Shown here: positions 24,016-32,495 of the stretch, piece after piece
Numbering within the stretch: the first letter of the stretch is position 1
Layout: each line of letters starts with the position of its first letter
From: CAVUWL01 sp963787415
GTDB taxonomy: Bacteria; Actinomycetota; Thermoleophilia; Solirubrobacterales; 70-9
Reading direction: 5' to 3'
Assembly: GCA_963787415.1 (NCBI GenBank)
Contig: CAWBCO010000002.1
Coordinates: 310,001 to 374,000, forward strand
Length of the DNA stretch: 64,000 nt
Notes under the pieces: generated by a model
The model's database searches: none
Told to the model about the DNA's origin: nothing
Seen by the model: only the letters and a program-made list of their open reading frames with translations
Program-made: the position numbers and the translations under genes

Positions 24016-25338
24016 CTAACTCGGCGCGACCACGCCGCCGTGGCGGAACTCGATTACGACTTCTTCCATCGTCTCGGCATCGCAGGGCACCATCTCAGGC
24101 CAAGGCCGCACCGGCTGCTCGCTGAGCGTCTTGAGCCCGTTCCCGCTAATTACCGCCACGACGGTGTCGTCGGGACCAAGTACGCCCTGTTCTGCGAGCT
24201 TCATCGTCGCGGCAATTGTGGTGCCACCGGCGGGCTCGGTCAGAACCCCCTCCGTTGAGGCGACCAACTCCATCGCCTCAATGATCTCCCCATCTGCGGC
24301 AGCGGCGGCCGAGCCACCCCTGCTTCGCACGGCGTCGAGCACAAGCGGGCCGTCACCCGGCGCCCCAATTGCCAACGAGCGCGCGAGCGTCTCCGGCTCC
24401 TGGGGGATGATCTCCTCACTTTCATCGATGATCGCCTTAACGATTGGTGAGCATCCAACCGGTTGGCCAATATGGAGCTTGATATGGGCGGTCTGCGCAA
24501 GCTCGAGAATCTCCAACTCGCCCAGCCCCTTATGCACCCGTGATGAAAGGGTTCCCCCCGCAGCCGGCATCACGATGTGATCGGGCCCATTCCAGCCGAG
24601 CTGCTCGACGATCTCAAAGGCAAGCGTCTTGGCTCCCTCCGCATAGAAGGGGCGCAGGGTGATATTTGCGAACTGGATCCCACTCGCTATCGCGAGTTCG
24701 CGGCATGCGAGGTTGGCTTCGTCATAGTTGCCGTCGAGCTCGCAGACCTGGGCGCCGAGCGCACGACAGCTTCGCGCCTTGGCTCGCTCGAGGTTTGCGG
24801 GATAAAAGATATAGGGCATAAGCCCGGCCCGAGCAGCAAGCGAAGCGGTGGCGGTCCCCACATTGCCGGTCGAAACGCAACCGATCTCAGCCGCGCCAAG
24901 CTCAAGTGCGCGGGCGACTGCCATCCCGACAACTCGATCCTTATAAGAGAGCGAGGGTCGGTTGGTCGAATCATCCTTTAGGAAAAGGTTGCGCAGGCCC
25001 AGCTCGGCGCCGAGACGCTCGGCGCGAATTAACGGGGTGAATCCAGAAACCTGTCCGACGCGATTCATCGCCTCCGCGCCGACGATCGGCATCAGCTCCT
25101 CAAGGCGCCAGAGATTGCGGGGTCGATCGGCAAACTCCAGCTCGGCGATCCTGGCGGCAGCCAGTTCGTAGTCATAGACGACATCAAGGCCCTTCCCGCA
25201 TGAAGGGCAGCGGAAGGCAGTATCGCGCAGCGGAGCGTGGAAATCACAGGCGTGACAGATCAGCTCGGTCGCACATGAGCGAGTACGCAGGGACCCCTCG
25301 TCTCCCGGCGCCAGCTGCGATGACATTGAATGTTTCAT
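24016..25338 (-). CDS. Threonine-synthase-like PLP enzyme with N-terminal zinc ribbon
   Basis: A 440-residue fold-type II PLP enzyme. A Cys4 zinc ribbon (C28, C31, C44, C47 in ICHACDF and FRCPSC) precedes the catalytic domain. The PLP lysine is K133 in PSLSYKDRVV, where many threonine synthases have GSFKDR. The phosphate-binding loop region reads STGNVGTA, and VISGNGLK ends the core. Threonine synthase converts O-phosphohomoserine to threonine, but relatives make cysteate, diaminopropionate and other beta/gamma-replacement products. It lies 10 bp after the LeuRS-like gene and is surely co-transcribed. That partner, and the absence of hom or thrB next to it, leave its true product open. Confidence 0.8.
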   Translation of the reverse strand: MKHSMSSQLAPGDEGSLRTRSCATELICHACDFHAPLRDTAFRCPSCGKGLDVVYDYELAAARIAELEFADRPRNLWRLEELMPIVGAEAMNRVGQVSGFTPLIRAERLGAELGLRNLFLKDDSTNRPSLSYKDRVVGMAVARALELGAAEIGCVSTGNVGTATASLAARAGLMPYIFYPANLERAKARSCRALGAQVCELDGNYDEANLACRELAIASGIQFANITLRPFYAEGAKTLAFEIVEQLGWNGPDHIVMPAAGGTLSSRVHKGLGELEILELAQTAHIKLHIGQPVGCSPIVKAIIDESEEIIPQEPETLARSLAIGAPGDGPLVLDAVRSRGGSAAAAADGEIIEAMELVASTEGVLTEPAGGTTIAATMKLAEQGVLGPDDTVVAVISGNGLKTLSEQPVRPWPEMVPCDAETMEEVVIEFRHGGVVAPS

Positions 25339-25348
25339 GCCGTTGCTC

Positions 25349-27595
25349 TCATTTGCCAGACCCTAGGCTAGCGATCGGAGGCGAATTAGTCTCGTTTTTT
25401 TGATCGGGAAGGGTTTCTGAGCGACCCGGCCATGGGCCGAGAAGGTCAGGGCCCTCCTTGCGCCCCAAGTCCAGCAGCAACTGCTCGGCGAGATGCGGAG
25501 CAAAGGGAGCGAGCACCTGAGCAAGCAAAACAAGTGCAGCCAGGAGAGCCACGAAGTCCTCGCGGCAAAGCTCTCCCCGGCGTTTGAGCACACGCTTCTC
25601 GAAGTCTTTGATGCGCTCGAAAAGGCGGGTGACGTTGCGCACGGCGGTGTGCATCTGCAGGTCTTCGAGATCGGCGGTAATCCGATCGATCCCATTGACG
25701 CACCATTTGCTGAGGCGCTGGCGCAGGAAATCGGTATCGGTAGCCGCCTTGGCATCGATCGGGGATTCCTCAGCGGCGCATATTTTTTGCTGTGCGTACT
25801 CCCAGAGCCCCAGCAAGAAGCGACGCGCGAAGCGAATCGCGCCATCGTTCCAGTTGAGCGTTTTGGACGGTCCAGCCGCGTAGAGGACCGCAAGGCGCAC
25901 CGTATCGGCGCCGTATAGCTCGACTAGATCATCGGGATCGACGACGTTGCCGAGGTGCTTGCTCATCTTGCGTCCCTCCGCGATCACCATCTCGTGGAAG
26001 AGGCAGCCGGCGAAGGGCTCGCCGTTGGCCAGGAAGGAAAGCGGACCAATGTCGCGCAGCGCCTTTGTTAGAACTCGTTGATCAAAGACGAAGCCGCCAC
26101 TGTCGGCTCCGGCAACGAGGCGCTCCGCCGGCAGCCAGCGATGCAGATCGGAATGGGAGAACATCTTCTTGGCACGGCCTGCCGGGGGCACGGCGGCCGG
26201 TATCCAAAGCCACAGCGCGTCAAAATGGCAATCCAGCGTGTCGGTCTCGCGCCTTGCCGAACCGCCACAGACCGGGCACGAAACATCGACAAACTCGGGG
26301 CGCTCGGCGAGCGGATTGCCTTCTCCGGTCGGCTCGATGTCGCGCGGCAGGCGAACTGGCAGCTGCTTTTGGGGAACCGGCACAGCCCCGCATTGGTTGC
26401 AGTAGATCATCGGTATCGGCGTGCCCCAGTAGCGCTGGCGAGAAATTGAGAAGTCCGCGGCGCGGTAGCGCCTTGCCTCCCGCAGCCCTGCCACCACCTT
26501 GCCATGCGCGGCCTCTGGCCCGATGCGATCGACGCGTCGTCCGATCGCATCGTCGGCCTCATCGACCGCCGGAATCCCTAGCACCGCGAACGGGCCGTAG
26601 CGTGCGTCGACGATCGGGGAGATGAAAACCGGTAAGTCAGCACCAGGACCGATCACAGACATGCCGCTGTCAATCAAAGGCACGTTGGATGCATCGCGGG
26701 CGCTGCGCTCCCATCCCCCGGAGCGCAGTTGCTCCAGTCGGGAGCGGCTCTCCACACCAACGACCCAGCGCTCAATCTCGGGATGGCGCGGTGAGAGCAG
26801 AACAAAACGCGCCTCAGCAACGAAATCGCGATGGGGAGTGAAGACGGTCAGGGAAAGGCCGTCGGGAGCGCTCAGATCCAGCTCGACCCCATCGCTGCGC
26901 CCGAGAATGAAGCGCTGGGTTGCGAGTGAGAGCTCGTCCCAGCCTTCAAGCTGGTCGAGGTTTATGTCGTTCTCCTCAAGATAGGGTGCGACCCGCAAAA
27001 ACCAGGTCGGGCGGCGAATCAGCCGGACCTCGTTATGGCAGCGCCAACACCGTCCTTCCTCGACCTGAAGCGCGGCGAGCGTGGTCTGACAGTGATCGCA
27101 CCAGTCAACCGTCGCATCATCTCGGTAGATCAGCCCGGCATCGAGGAGGACGAGGAAGAGCCACTGGGACCAGCGGTACTGGTCCTCATCGGAGCTATAG
27201 AAGACCCGGCCATAGTCAAAGGAGAAGCCGAGCCGCCTCATCTGGGCGAGCATGCGCTCTCCGCTACGGCTGACCCAATCGGAGGGGGGCTCGCTGCGCT
27301 CGATCGCCGCGAGCTCGGCGGGTAGACCGAAGGCATCAAAGCCGAAGCCGAAGAGCACCGCGTCACCGCGAGCGCGACGAAAGCGTGCATAGGCGTCCCC
27401 GATCGCGTAGTCGCGCACGTGTCCCATGTGGAGATTGCCCGATGTAAACGGGCTCGACGGCTTCACGTAGACCCCTCGTTGACCCTCGCTTAGCTCTGGA
27501 GTCTCGAATGCACCCCGCTGCGACCATGCCTTCTGTCGGGCGCTCTCCACGGCCCCGGCGTCATAGGTCTTTCTCTCGGTGGTCATCTCCTGCAT
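25349..27595 (-). CDS. Leucyl-tRNA synthetase paralogue with altered active site
   Basis: A 748-residue class Ia synthetase clearly related to LeuRS. HIGH is HMGH at 56-59 in SGNLHMGHVRDYAIGDAYA, the DAFGLPAE motif follows, then a CWRC zinc-knuckle part, ISRQRYWGTPIPM, and KMSKH at 543-547. The leucine pocket is not conserved. GGxEHxxxH of LeuRS is AGADSGGFV here (His to Ser499, His to Val503, Glu to Asp498), the MLPYPSG loop is SSPFTSG, and DTFxxSSWY is DTLDCHFDALW. The CP1 T-rich TTRPDT becomes FTPHRDF. The protein ends right after the anticodon-binding helices, without the C-terminal domain. It probably activates another amino acid or no longer charges tRNA-Leu. A TAGAAT -10 lies upstream at 27668-27673. 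Confidence 0.85.
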   Translation of the reverse strand: MQEMTTERKTYDAGAVESARQKAWSQRGAFETPELSEGQRGVYVKPSSPFTSGNLHMGHVRDYAIGDAYARFRRARGDAVLFGFGFDAFGLPAELAAIERSEPPSDWVSRSGERMLAQMRRLGFSFDYGRVFYSSDEDQYRWSQWLFLVLLDAGLIYRDDATVDWCDHCQTTLAALQVEEGRCWRCHNEVRLIRRPTWFLRVAPYLEENDINLDQLEGWDELSLATQRFILGRSDGVELDLSAPDGLSLTVFTPHRDFVAEARFVLLSPRHPEIERWVVGVESRSRLEQLRSGGWERSARDASNVPLIDSGMSVIGPGADLPVFISPIVDARYGPFAVLGIPAVDEADDAIGRRVDRIGPEAAHGKVVAGLREARRYRAADFSISRQRYWGTPIPMIYCNQCGAVPVPQKQLPVRLPRDIEPTGEGNPLAERPEFVDVSCPVCGGSARRETDTLDCHFDALWLWIPAAVPPAGRAKKMFSHSDLHRWLPAERLVAGADSGGFVFDQRVLTKALRDIGPLSFLANGEPFAGCLFHEMVIAEGRKMSKHLGNVVDPDDLVELYGADTVRLAVLYAAGPSKTLNWNDGAIRFARRFLLGLWEYAQQKICAAEESPIDAKAATDTDFLRQRLSKWCVNGIDRITADLEDLQMHTAVRNVTRLFERIKDFEKRVLKRRGELCREDFVALLAALVLLAQVLAPFAPHLAEQLLLDLGRKEGPDLLGPWPGRSETLPDQKNETNSPPIASLGSGK

Positions 27596-27760
27596 GCGCC
27601 TCGCTGGGAGCTAGACCCACGATCCTCAATCGAAAAGACCGATGCAAAGCCCCGAATAGACATTCAGATTCTAGGCTAGGCGCCGACGCAGCTTGCCACC
27701 GAGGCCAAGCCGCGTCTTTGTCGCGCTAAAGCACCGCGAGGGCCGATCTAGCAACATCGT

Positions 27761-27779
27761 TTGGGGATTCAGACCCCAA
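27761..27779 (+). repeat. Small hairpin upstream of the aldo/keto reductase gene
   Basis: TTGGGG, loop ATTCAGA, CCCCAA: a 6-bp stem ending 17 nt before the start codon. It could be a 5'-UTR structure or a weak operator. Confidence 0.25.
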
Positions 27780-27796
27780 TCGCAAAGGAACCGCAA

Positions 27797-28795
27797 ATGG
27801 CGAGTACCTCTCCACCCACCCCACTTCCGACCCGACGCCTTGGCGATTCGGATCTGGAGGTCTCGGTTGTCGGCCTTGGCTGCAATAACTTCGGTCGGCG
27901 CCTTGACCTGGATGGCGCCGAGGCGGTCTTAAATGCGGCACTTGAAGCCGGCATCACTCTGCTTGATACCGCAGATATCTACGGCGGAGCCGGAGCCAGT
28001 GAGCAGCTGATTGGGGAGGCGCTTAAGGGCCGCACGAACGAGTTCGTGATCGGGACCAAGTTCGGCATGCAGATACGGGGTGTCGAAGATGCCCCGAATT
28101 CGCCCCGCGGCTCGCGTGATTACATCCGCTGGGCTCTCGAGGGATCGTTGCGACGCCTCGGAGTCGAGAGGATTGACCTCTACCAATATCATCAGCCAGA
28201 CGGGATCACCCCAATCGCAGTGACCCTTTCGGCCTTAAACGAGTTGGTCGAAGAGGGTCTCGTCACTGCAATAGGTTGCTCCAACTTCTCTGCCGCCCAG
28301 CTCGAGGAGGCAGAGCGGGTTGCCCGGGATCAGAGTCTGGCGCGATTCGTATCGCTTCAGAATCAATACAGCCTCCTCGAACGCGCCGTCGAGGCTGACG
28401 TAGCCCCGACCTGCGCACGGCTGGGGGTCTCGATCCTGCCTTATTTTCCACTCGCAAGCGGTCTGCTCAGCGGCAAGTACCGACGCGGCGAGCCGGCTCC
28501 TGAGGGAAGTCGCCTCGCCTCCAGCGGCGAGCCCGCAAGCGAAGAGCAATTTGAGATCATCGAGGCCCTCGCAGCATTCGCCGCACGTCGTGGAGTTTCG
28601 GTTCTTGATGTCGCAATCGCCGCCCTAGCAGCGCAGCCCACCGTAGGTTCTGTGATCGCTGGAGCTACGAAGCCCGAACAGGTCGTCGCAAACGTTGCTG
28701 CTTTGCGGTGGAAACCAGGTGCCGATGACCTCTCTGTGATCGACCAGATCGCGCCCACTCCGCGCTCCCGATCCAAACGTCCCTCTCAGCAATGA
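27797..28795 (+). CDS. Aldo/keto reductase
   Basis: A 332-residue TIM-barrel NAD(P)H-dependent reductase. The catalytic tetrad is visible: Asp and Tyr in LLDTADIYGG, Lys in GTKFG, His in YQYHQPD. The cofactor end reads SVIAGATKPEQVVANV. The family reduces aldehydes and ketones, including sugars and small metabolites. The ATG has AAGGAA 6 nt upstream, which decides against the earlier GTG-type start at 27761. It is divergent from the LeuRS-like/threonine-synthase-like operon, so a role in the same pathway is possible but unproven. Confidence 0.9.
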   Translation: MASTSPPTPLPTRRLGDSDLEVSVVGLGCNNFGRRLDLDGAEAVLNAALEAGITLLDTADIYGGAGASEQLIGEALKGRTNEFVIGTKFGMQIRGVEDAPNSPRGSRDYIRWALEGSLRRLGVERIDLYQYHQPDGITPIAVTLSALNELVEEGLVTAIGCSNFSAAQLEEAERVARDQSLARFVSLQNQYSLLERAVEADVAPTCARLGVSILPYFPLASGLLSGKYRRGEPAPEGSRLASSGEPASEEQFEIIEALAAFAARRGVSVLDVAIAALAAQPTVGSVIAGATKPEQVVANVAALRWKPGADDLSVIDQIAPTPRSRSKRPSQQ

Positions 28796-29057
28796 AGGAA
28801 GCGGACCCGACTGACCTTAAACCTAACCTCTGCTCGCGCTCGATCGAGCCAGCGAGAGCATGCGCGCATTCCGCACAGCTCGCGGGGATGCAAAGACCGC
28901 GTGCTTCCCACCCGTCGCGTGAAGCCGGTCGCCACGCGGGAATCGATCGCCGGCTGCTCAAAGCGGCAAGGCCGATGCACGCCAGCTCGGCTAGACACCC
29001 GAGCCAGATTCAGCCAGCAATTCTGAAACCGACGACACCGTCGAGGCGCTACTTGAC

Positions 29058-29674
29058 CTAAGCGCACAGGTAGCGCGTGAGCATCGCAACCGTCTCGCTC
29101 GCATAATCCGCTGGGCTGTGACCGGGTCGGGGATGGATAACCAGATCGTGCGTCACCCCCTCGATTATCGATACGACCAGCTCTGCTGAGAGCCGGACAT
29201 TGGCAGCACTGACCTCATTGCGACTGCCAAGCCATGTCTCCACAGTCTCGACCGCGATCCGCCTGGCGGCGTCAATTTGCTCCTGTAACGCGGCTGGGCG
29301 TGGGCACTCCTCGAAGATGACGCGGTGCAGGCGGGGAGAGTCGTCGTGGAGCTTGACCATCGCGGCAACCAATCGCTCCAAACCCTCCTGTACCGGCGGC
29401 GGGGTGAGCAAGTAAGCGGCAACAAGCGGCGCTAGATGCTCGTTGCCCTGCCGCAGATGGCGCTCGCTCAAGGCAACGAGAATTGCGTCCTTGTTGGGAA
29501 ATATTGGTAAAGCGAACCGACGGAGACGCCCGCCCGCCCGGCAATCCGGTTGGTGGTCGCACCGGCATAACCCCTGTGCTCGAAAACGTGAGCAGCGGCC
29601 TGGAGGATTGCCGCGAAGGTCTCGCGCGATCGGTCCTGTTTGGGCTCCTTTAGTGGTTTCAACCGCCTCGTCAT
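29058..29674 (-). pseudogene. TetR-family regulator broken by one frameshift
   Basis: The first frame (ATG at 29674) codes a good TetR DNA-binding domain: DRSRETFAAILQAAAHVFEH, then GATTNRIAGRAGVSVGSLYQYFP. After a GGG run near 29495 the sense moves one base: NKDAILVALSERHL, then the ligand-binding part to residue about 200. One inserted base would restore a normal-length TetR. It is divergent from the methyltransferase gene, which has the same kind of break. Real decay and a sequencing error are both possible. Confidence 0.75.
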
Positions 29675-29692
29675 TGGCGCAGACTCCTGAAC

Positions 29693-29709
29693 TTCAAATG
29701 CGAGTTGAA
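29693..29709. promoter_or_regulatory. Possible TetR operator
   Basis: TTCAA, 7 nt, TTGAA: a short inverted repeat midway between the divergent TetR and methyltransferase genes. Short arms make this weak. Confidence 0.25.
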
Positions 29710-29736
29710 AAACGCGAGTAATTCCTCACAATAGCG

Positions 29737-30449
29737 ATGTGGTTGAAAACTCCCCATCCCAATGGAGGCGCTCAGGGCCCGCTGCCGAGCGCCGCTAGAG
29801 CGAAGCTGAGGCAAGACCGCTTCGCCATGCCCGTTCTCGGACTTACGCTCTTGGCTATCTACGGTCTGCTCGCTTTCGGATTGCGCATGGCGATCGAGCT
29901 ACGCCGGACCGGCCCATCGGGTTTCATAGCCATGCGTGGCTCCGCATCCTCGGTGGAGTGGGCATGCGCCGTACTTTTTGCGACGGCCGTGGTGCTCTGT
30001 GTGGCGGGCGTGCTGCTCTCGCTAATCAAGGCGTTGCCCTCAATCGCGGTGCTGAATGGCGAACTCGCCAGCATTCTTGGAGCCATGCTCGCCTGCATCG
30101 GAATCGTCCTCACCGTGATTGCTCAACTTACGATGGGCGATGCTTGGCGCATCGGCGTTGCGCCATCGGAGCGGACAGAGCTGGTCACCCACTCCCCTTC
30201 TCCTTCGTGCGAAACCCGATCTTCACTGCAATGATCCCCTCCTTCGCCGGCGTTGCCCTGCTCGCACCAAACCTCCTCGCGCTTGGTGGAGCCACCTTGG
30301 TGATCGTGGCCCTTGAGCTGCAAACGCGACTGGTCGAGGAGCCCTACCTCTCGATGGTCCATGGCGAGCGATCCGCGTATATGCGGCACGAACCGGTCGC
30401 TTCCTTCCAGGAATTGGCCGGTCACGGCTCACCGGCTCGGGCTAAGTGA
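29737..30449 (+). pseudogene. Isoprenylcysteine-carboxyl-methyltransferase-like membrane protein, frameshifted
   Basis: The first frame gives four hydrophobic helices ending in DAWRIGVAPSERTELVTH. Around a CCCC run near 30192 the sense passes to the next frame: LPFSFVRNPIFTAMIPSFAG, then VEEPYLSMVHGERSAYMRH to 30449. ERTELVxxGPFxxVRNPxxxAM and the Glu-Glu-x-x-L motif are the signature of the ICMT/PEMT family of membrane methyltransferases. Joined, it is about 235 residues and normal for the family. One base would repair it. The divergent TetR is broken too. Confidence 0.75.
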
Positions 30450-30726
30450 CCCCAATGCAGGTCATCAAGTCAACGGGACTCAGAGGAGGGCGCCATCATC
30501 GCCTTTCGATCGCGCATCTGACTGGACAGGGGCAGCCAGATGCCAAGACGATCGGCGTGTCCTCGGGCGAGTAGGGAAAATCCTCGCACGACCCGCGGGG
30601 GCGCGATCACCTGCAGAAACACCTTAGATGGTTTTTCGGGGACCAACGGCCTTTTAATCGAGCCGCGGCCCAGCCGCCAACCATCTCCTCAATCAAACAA
30701 GGGTCGCGGACACCTGAGGAGTATGA
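30450..30726. other. Intergenic region before the MarR gene
   Basis: No gene is recognised. It is the leader of the MarR/MFS operon; no convincing -35/-10 pair stood out, and the palindrome lies at its end. Confidence 0.3.
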
Positions 30727-30742
30727 TGCTTGCCAGCAAGCA
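30727..30742 (+). promoter_or_regulatory. Palindromic MarR operator candidate
   Basis: TGCTTGCCAGCAAGCA: perfect 7-bp arms around CA, ending 17 nt before the MarR start. MarR repressors usually bind 16-20-bp palindromes in their own promoter. The binding itself is inferred. Confidence 0.5.
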
Positions 30743-30759
30743 ACTATTGAACCTCCTCG

Positions 30760-31242
30760 ATGACAGCATCCAAAGCCAAGATGGGTTCGAAGCTCGATCT
30801 AGACAATTGGGACTCCGAGTCAAGCGCACGGCTGCGCGCGGTGATCGGCAAACTTTCTCGCCGCCTGCGACCGACGGTGGCCGGTTCAAGCCTGACCCCA
30901 TCCCAGATCTCCGTCCTCTTCACAACAGTTCGGCTGGGTCCACTGCGGCTTTCGGAGTTAGCTGAGATCGAGAGTTTGAACCCAACGATGCTCTCCCGAA
31001 TCACAGCCCAGCTGTGCGACTCTGGCCTGATCCGCCGTTCGGCAGATCCCGGTGATCGACGTGCTGCGCTCGTCCAGGCGACTGCAGCCGGTCGGCGGAT
31101 CCGTGAGCGAATTCATCTCGAGCGCACGCAGGCGCTTGCCTCCCACGTTGAAACCCTCGAGGAACACCAACGAGATGCGCTTTGGAATGCCCTGCCCGCG
31201 CTCGAGGAGCTTGCCCAGCGCCTCTCCATGAAGCGACGATGA
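30760..31242 (+). CDS. MarR-family transcriptional regulator
   Basis: A 160-residue winged-helix regulator. The helix-turn-helix reads LTPSQISVLFTTVRLGPLRL, then SELAEIESLNPTMLSRITAQL, and the wing carries the family's DPGDRRAALVQATAAGR. The C-terminal helices form the dimer part. It overlaps the following MFS exporter by 4 nt, a classical repressor-pump operon in which ligand binding releases the repressor and induces efflux. A perfect palindrome sits in its promoter region. An ATG seven codons downstream is also possible. Confidence 0.9.
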   Translation: MTASKAKMGSKLDLDNWDSESSARLRAVIGKLSRRLRPTVAGSSLTPSQISVLFTTVRLGPLRLSELAEIESLNPTMLSRITAQLCDSGLIRRSADPGDRRAALVQATAAGRRIRERIHLERTQALASHVETLEEHQRDALWNALPALEELAQRLSMKRR

Positions 31243-32495
31243 CTGCTCGCCTGGCAGGCGTCGGGCGTGTCACCTTTGCCGCACTCGCAATACCCAACTA
31301 CCGGCGCTACATCAGTGGGCAAGCGATCTCTTTGATCGGCACCTGGATGCAGATGGCCGCGCAGTCGTGGCTGGTGCTCACCCTGACCCACTCTCCGGCG
31401 ACGCTTGGGCTGATCGTGGCCTTGCAGACGCTGCCCGTGCTGCTACTTGGGCCCTACGGCGGCGTTGTTGCAGACCGCATCGACAAGCGCCGACTGATGG
31501 TCGTCTTGCAGATTGCGATGGGCCTGCAGGCGCTGGTGCTCGGTGTCCTCACAGTGACCGGCGCCGTGCGCCTTTGGGAGATTGGTGTGCTGGCGATGCT
31601 GCTCGGTCTAAACAGCGCCTTCGAGAACCCCGCCCGCCAGTCATTCATGCTCGAGATGGTCGGCCCTGAAAATCTGCGCAACGCGGTAAGTCTCAACTCG
31701 GTTCTTGTCAACGTTGCCCGAAGCATCGGCCCCGCAGTCGCGGGGGTGCTGATCGCCACCGTCGGCGAGGGCGTCTGCTTCCTCGTCAATGCTGCCAGCT
31801 TCGTCGCTGTGGTCACATCGTTGGTGACGCTTGATCGGCACGCCCTCTCCCCCAGTCCACCAAGCGGTCGCAAACCCGGACAGCTCCGCGAGGGCCTGCG
31901 CTACATAAGACAAACGCCCGAGTTGGGTATGCCCCTGCTGATGATGGCCCTCGCGGGCGCCTTGGCATATGAGTTCCAGGTCACGCTTCCCGTGATGGCC
32001 CGCGAGGGGCTCCACGTGGGGGCGACCGGCTTCGGCTTTATGACGGCTGCGATGGGGGTTGGCGCAATCGTCGGAGGCCTCTTTGTGGCGAACAGAGGGC
32101 GCACCGGTCTACCACCACTGGTTATGTCCGCAACAGCGTTCGGCGTGGTGCTGTTATTTGCCTGCCTGGCACCCAGCCTCCCCTTTGAGCTCATCGCCCT
32201 GGCTCTTGCCGGCGGTGCGAGCATCTCGTTCATGTCCACCGGAAACTCCACCCTGCAACTCACCGCAGCACCAAGCATGCGCGGTCGCGTGATGTCTTTG
32301 TGGTTCGTCGCCTTCCAGGGCACCACGCCGATCGGCGCCCCAATTGTGGGGTGGGTCATGGCAGAGGTTGGCGCACGCGCTGGCCTCGGCGTCGGAGGAG
32401 TGACCTGCCTAGTCGTTGCGATCTTGGGCCTACTGGCGCTGCGCCGCCTCACTTCTGGGCGGGTGCGAGCGACGGTTGCCACCAGCACGAGGTAG
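31239..32495 (+). CDS. MFS efflux transporter (EntS/MFS_3-like)
   Basis: A 418-residue, 12-helix major-facilitator protein. The FAALAIPNYRRYISGQAISL opening and IGTWMQMAAQSWLVLTLT first helix are typical of the enterobactin-exporter-like (MFS_3) group. The loop 2-3 motif reads GGVVADRIDKRRLM, and the ENPARQSFMLEMV segment is conserved in the group. The ATG overlaps the MarR stop (ATGA); the longer frame from 31182 lies inside that gene. It likely pumps out a drug or small metabolite under MarR control. Confidence 0.92.
   Translation: MTARLAGVGRVTFAALAIPNYRRYISGQAISLIGTWMQMAAQSWLVLTLTHSPATLGLIVALQTLPVLLLGPYGGVVADRIDKRRLMVVLQIAMGLQALVLGVLTVTGAVRLWEIGVLAMLLGLNSAFENPARQSFMLEMVGPENLRNAVSLNSVLVNVARSIGPAVAGVLIATVGEGVCFLVNAASFVAVVTSLVTLDRHALSPSPPSGRKPGQLREGLRYIRQTPELGMPLLMMALAGALAYEFQVTLPVMAREGLHVGATGFGFMTAAMGVGAIVGGLFVANRGRTGLPPLVMSATAFGVVLLFACLAPSLPFELIALALAGGASISFMSTGNSTLQLTAAPSMRGRVMSLWFVAFQGTTPIGAPIVGWVMAEVGARAGLGVGGVTCLVVAILGLLALRRLTSGRVRATVATSTR

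Noticed and set aside
27596..27796. T-box leader upstream of the LeuRS-like gene
   Set aside because: The 200-nt divergent region has no T-box core sequence and no stem with T run; only a small 6-bp hairpin is present.
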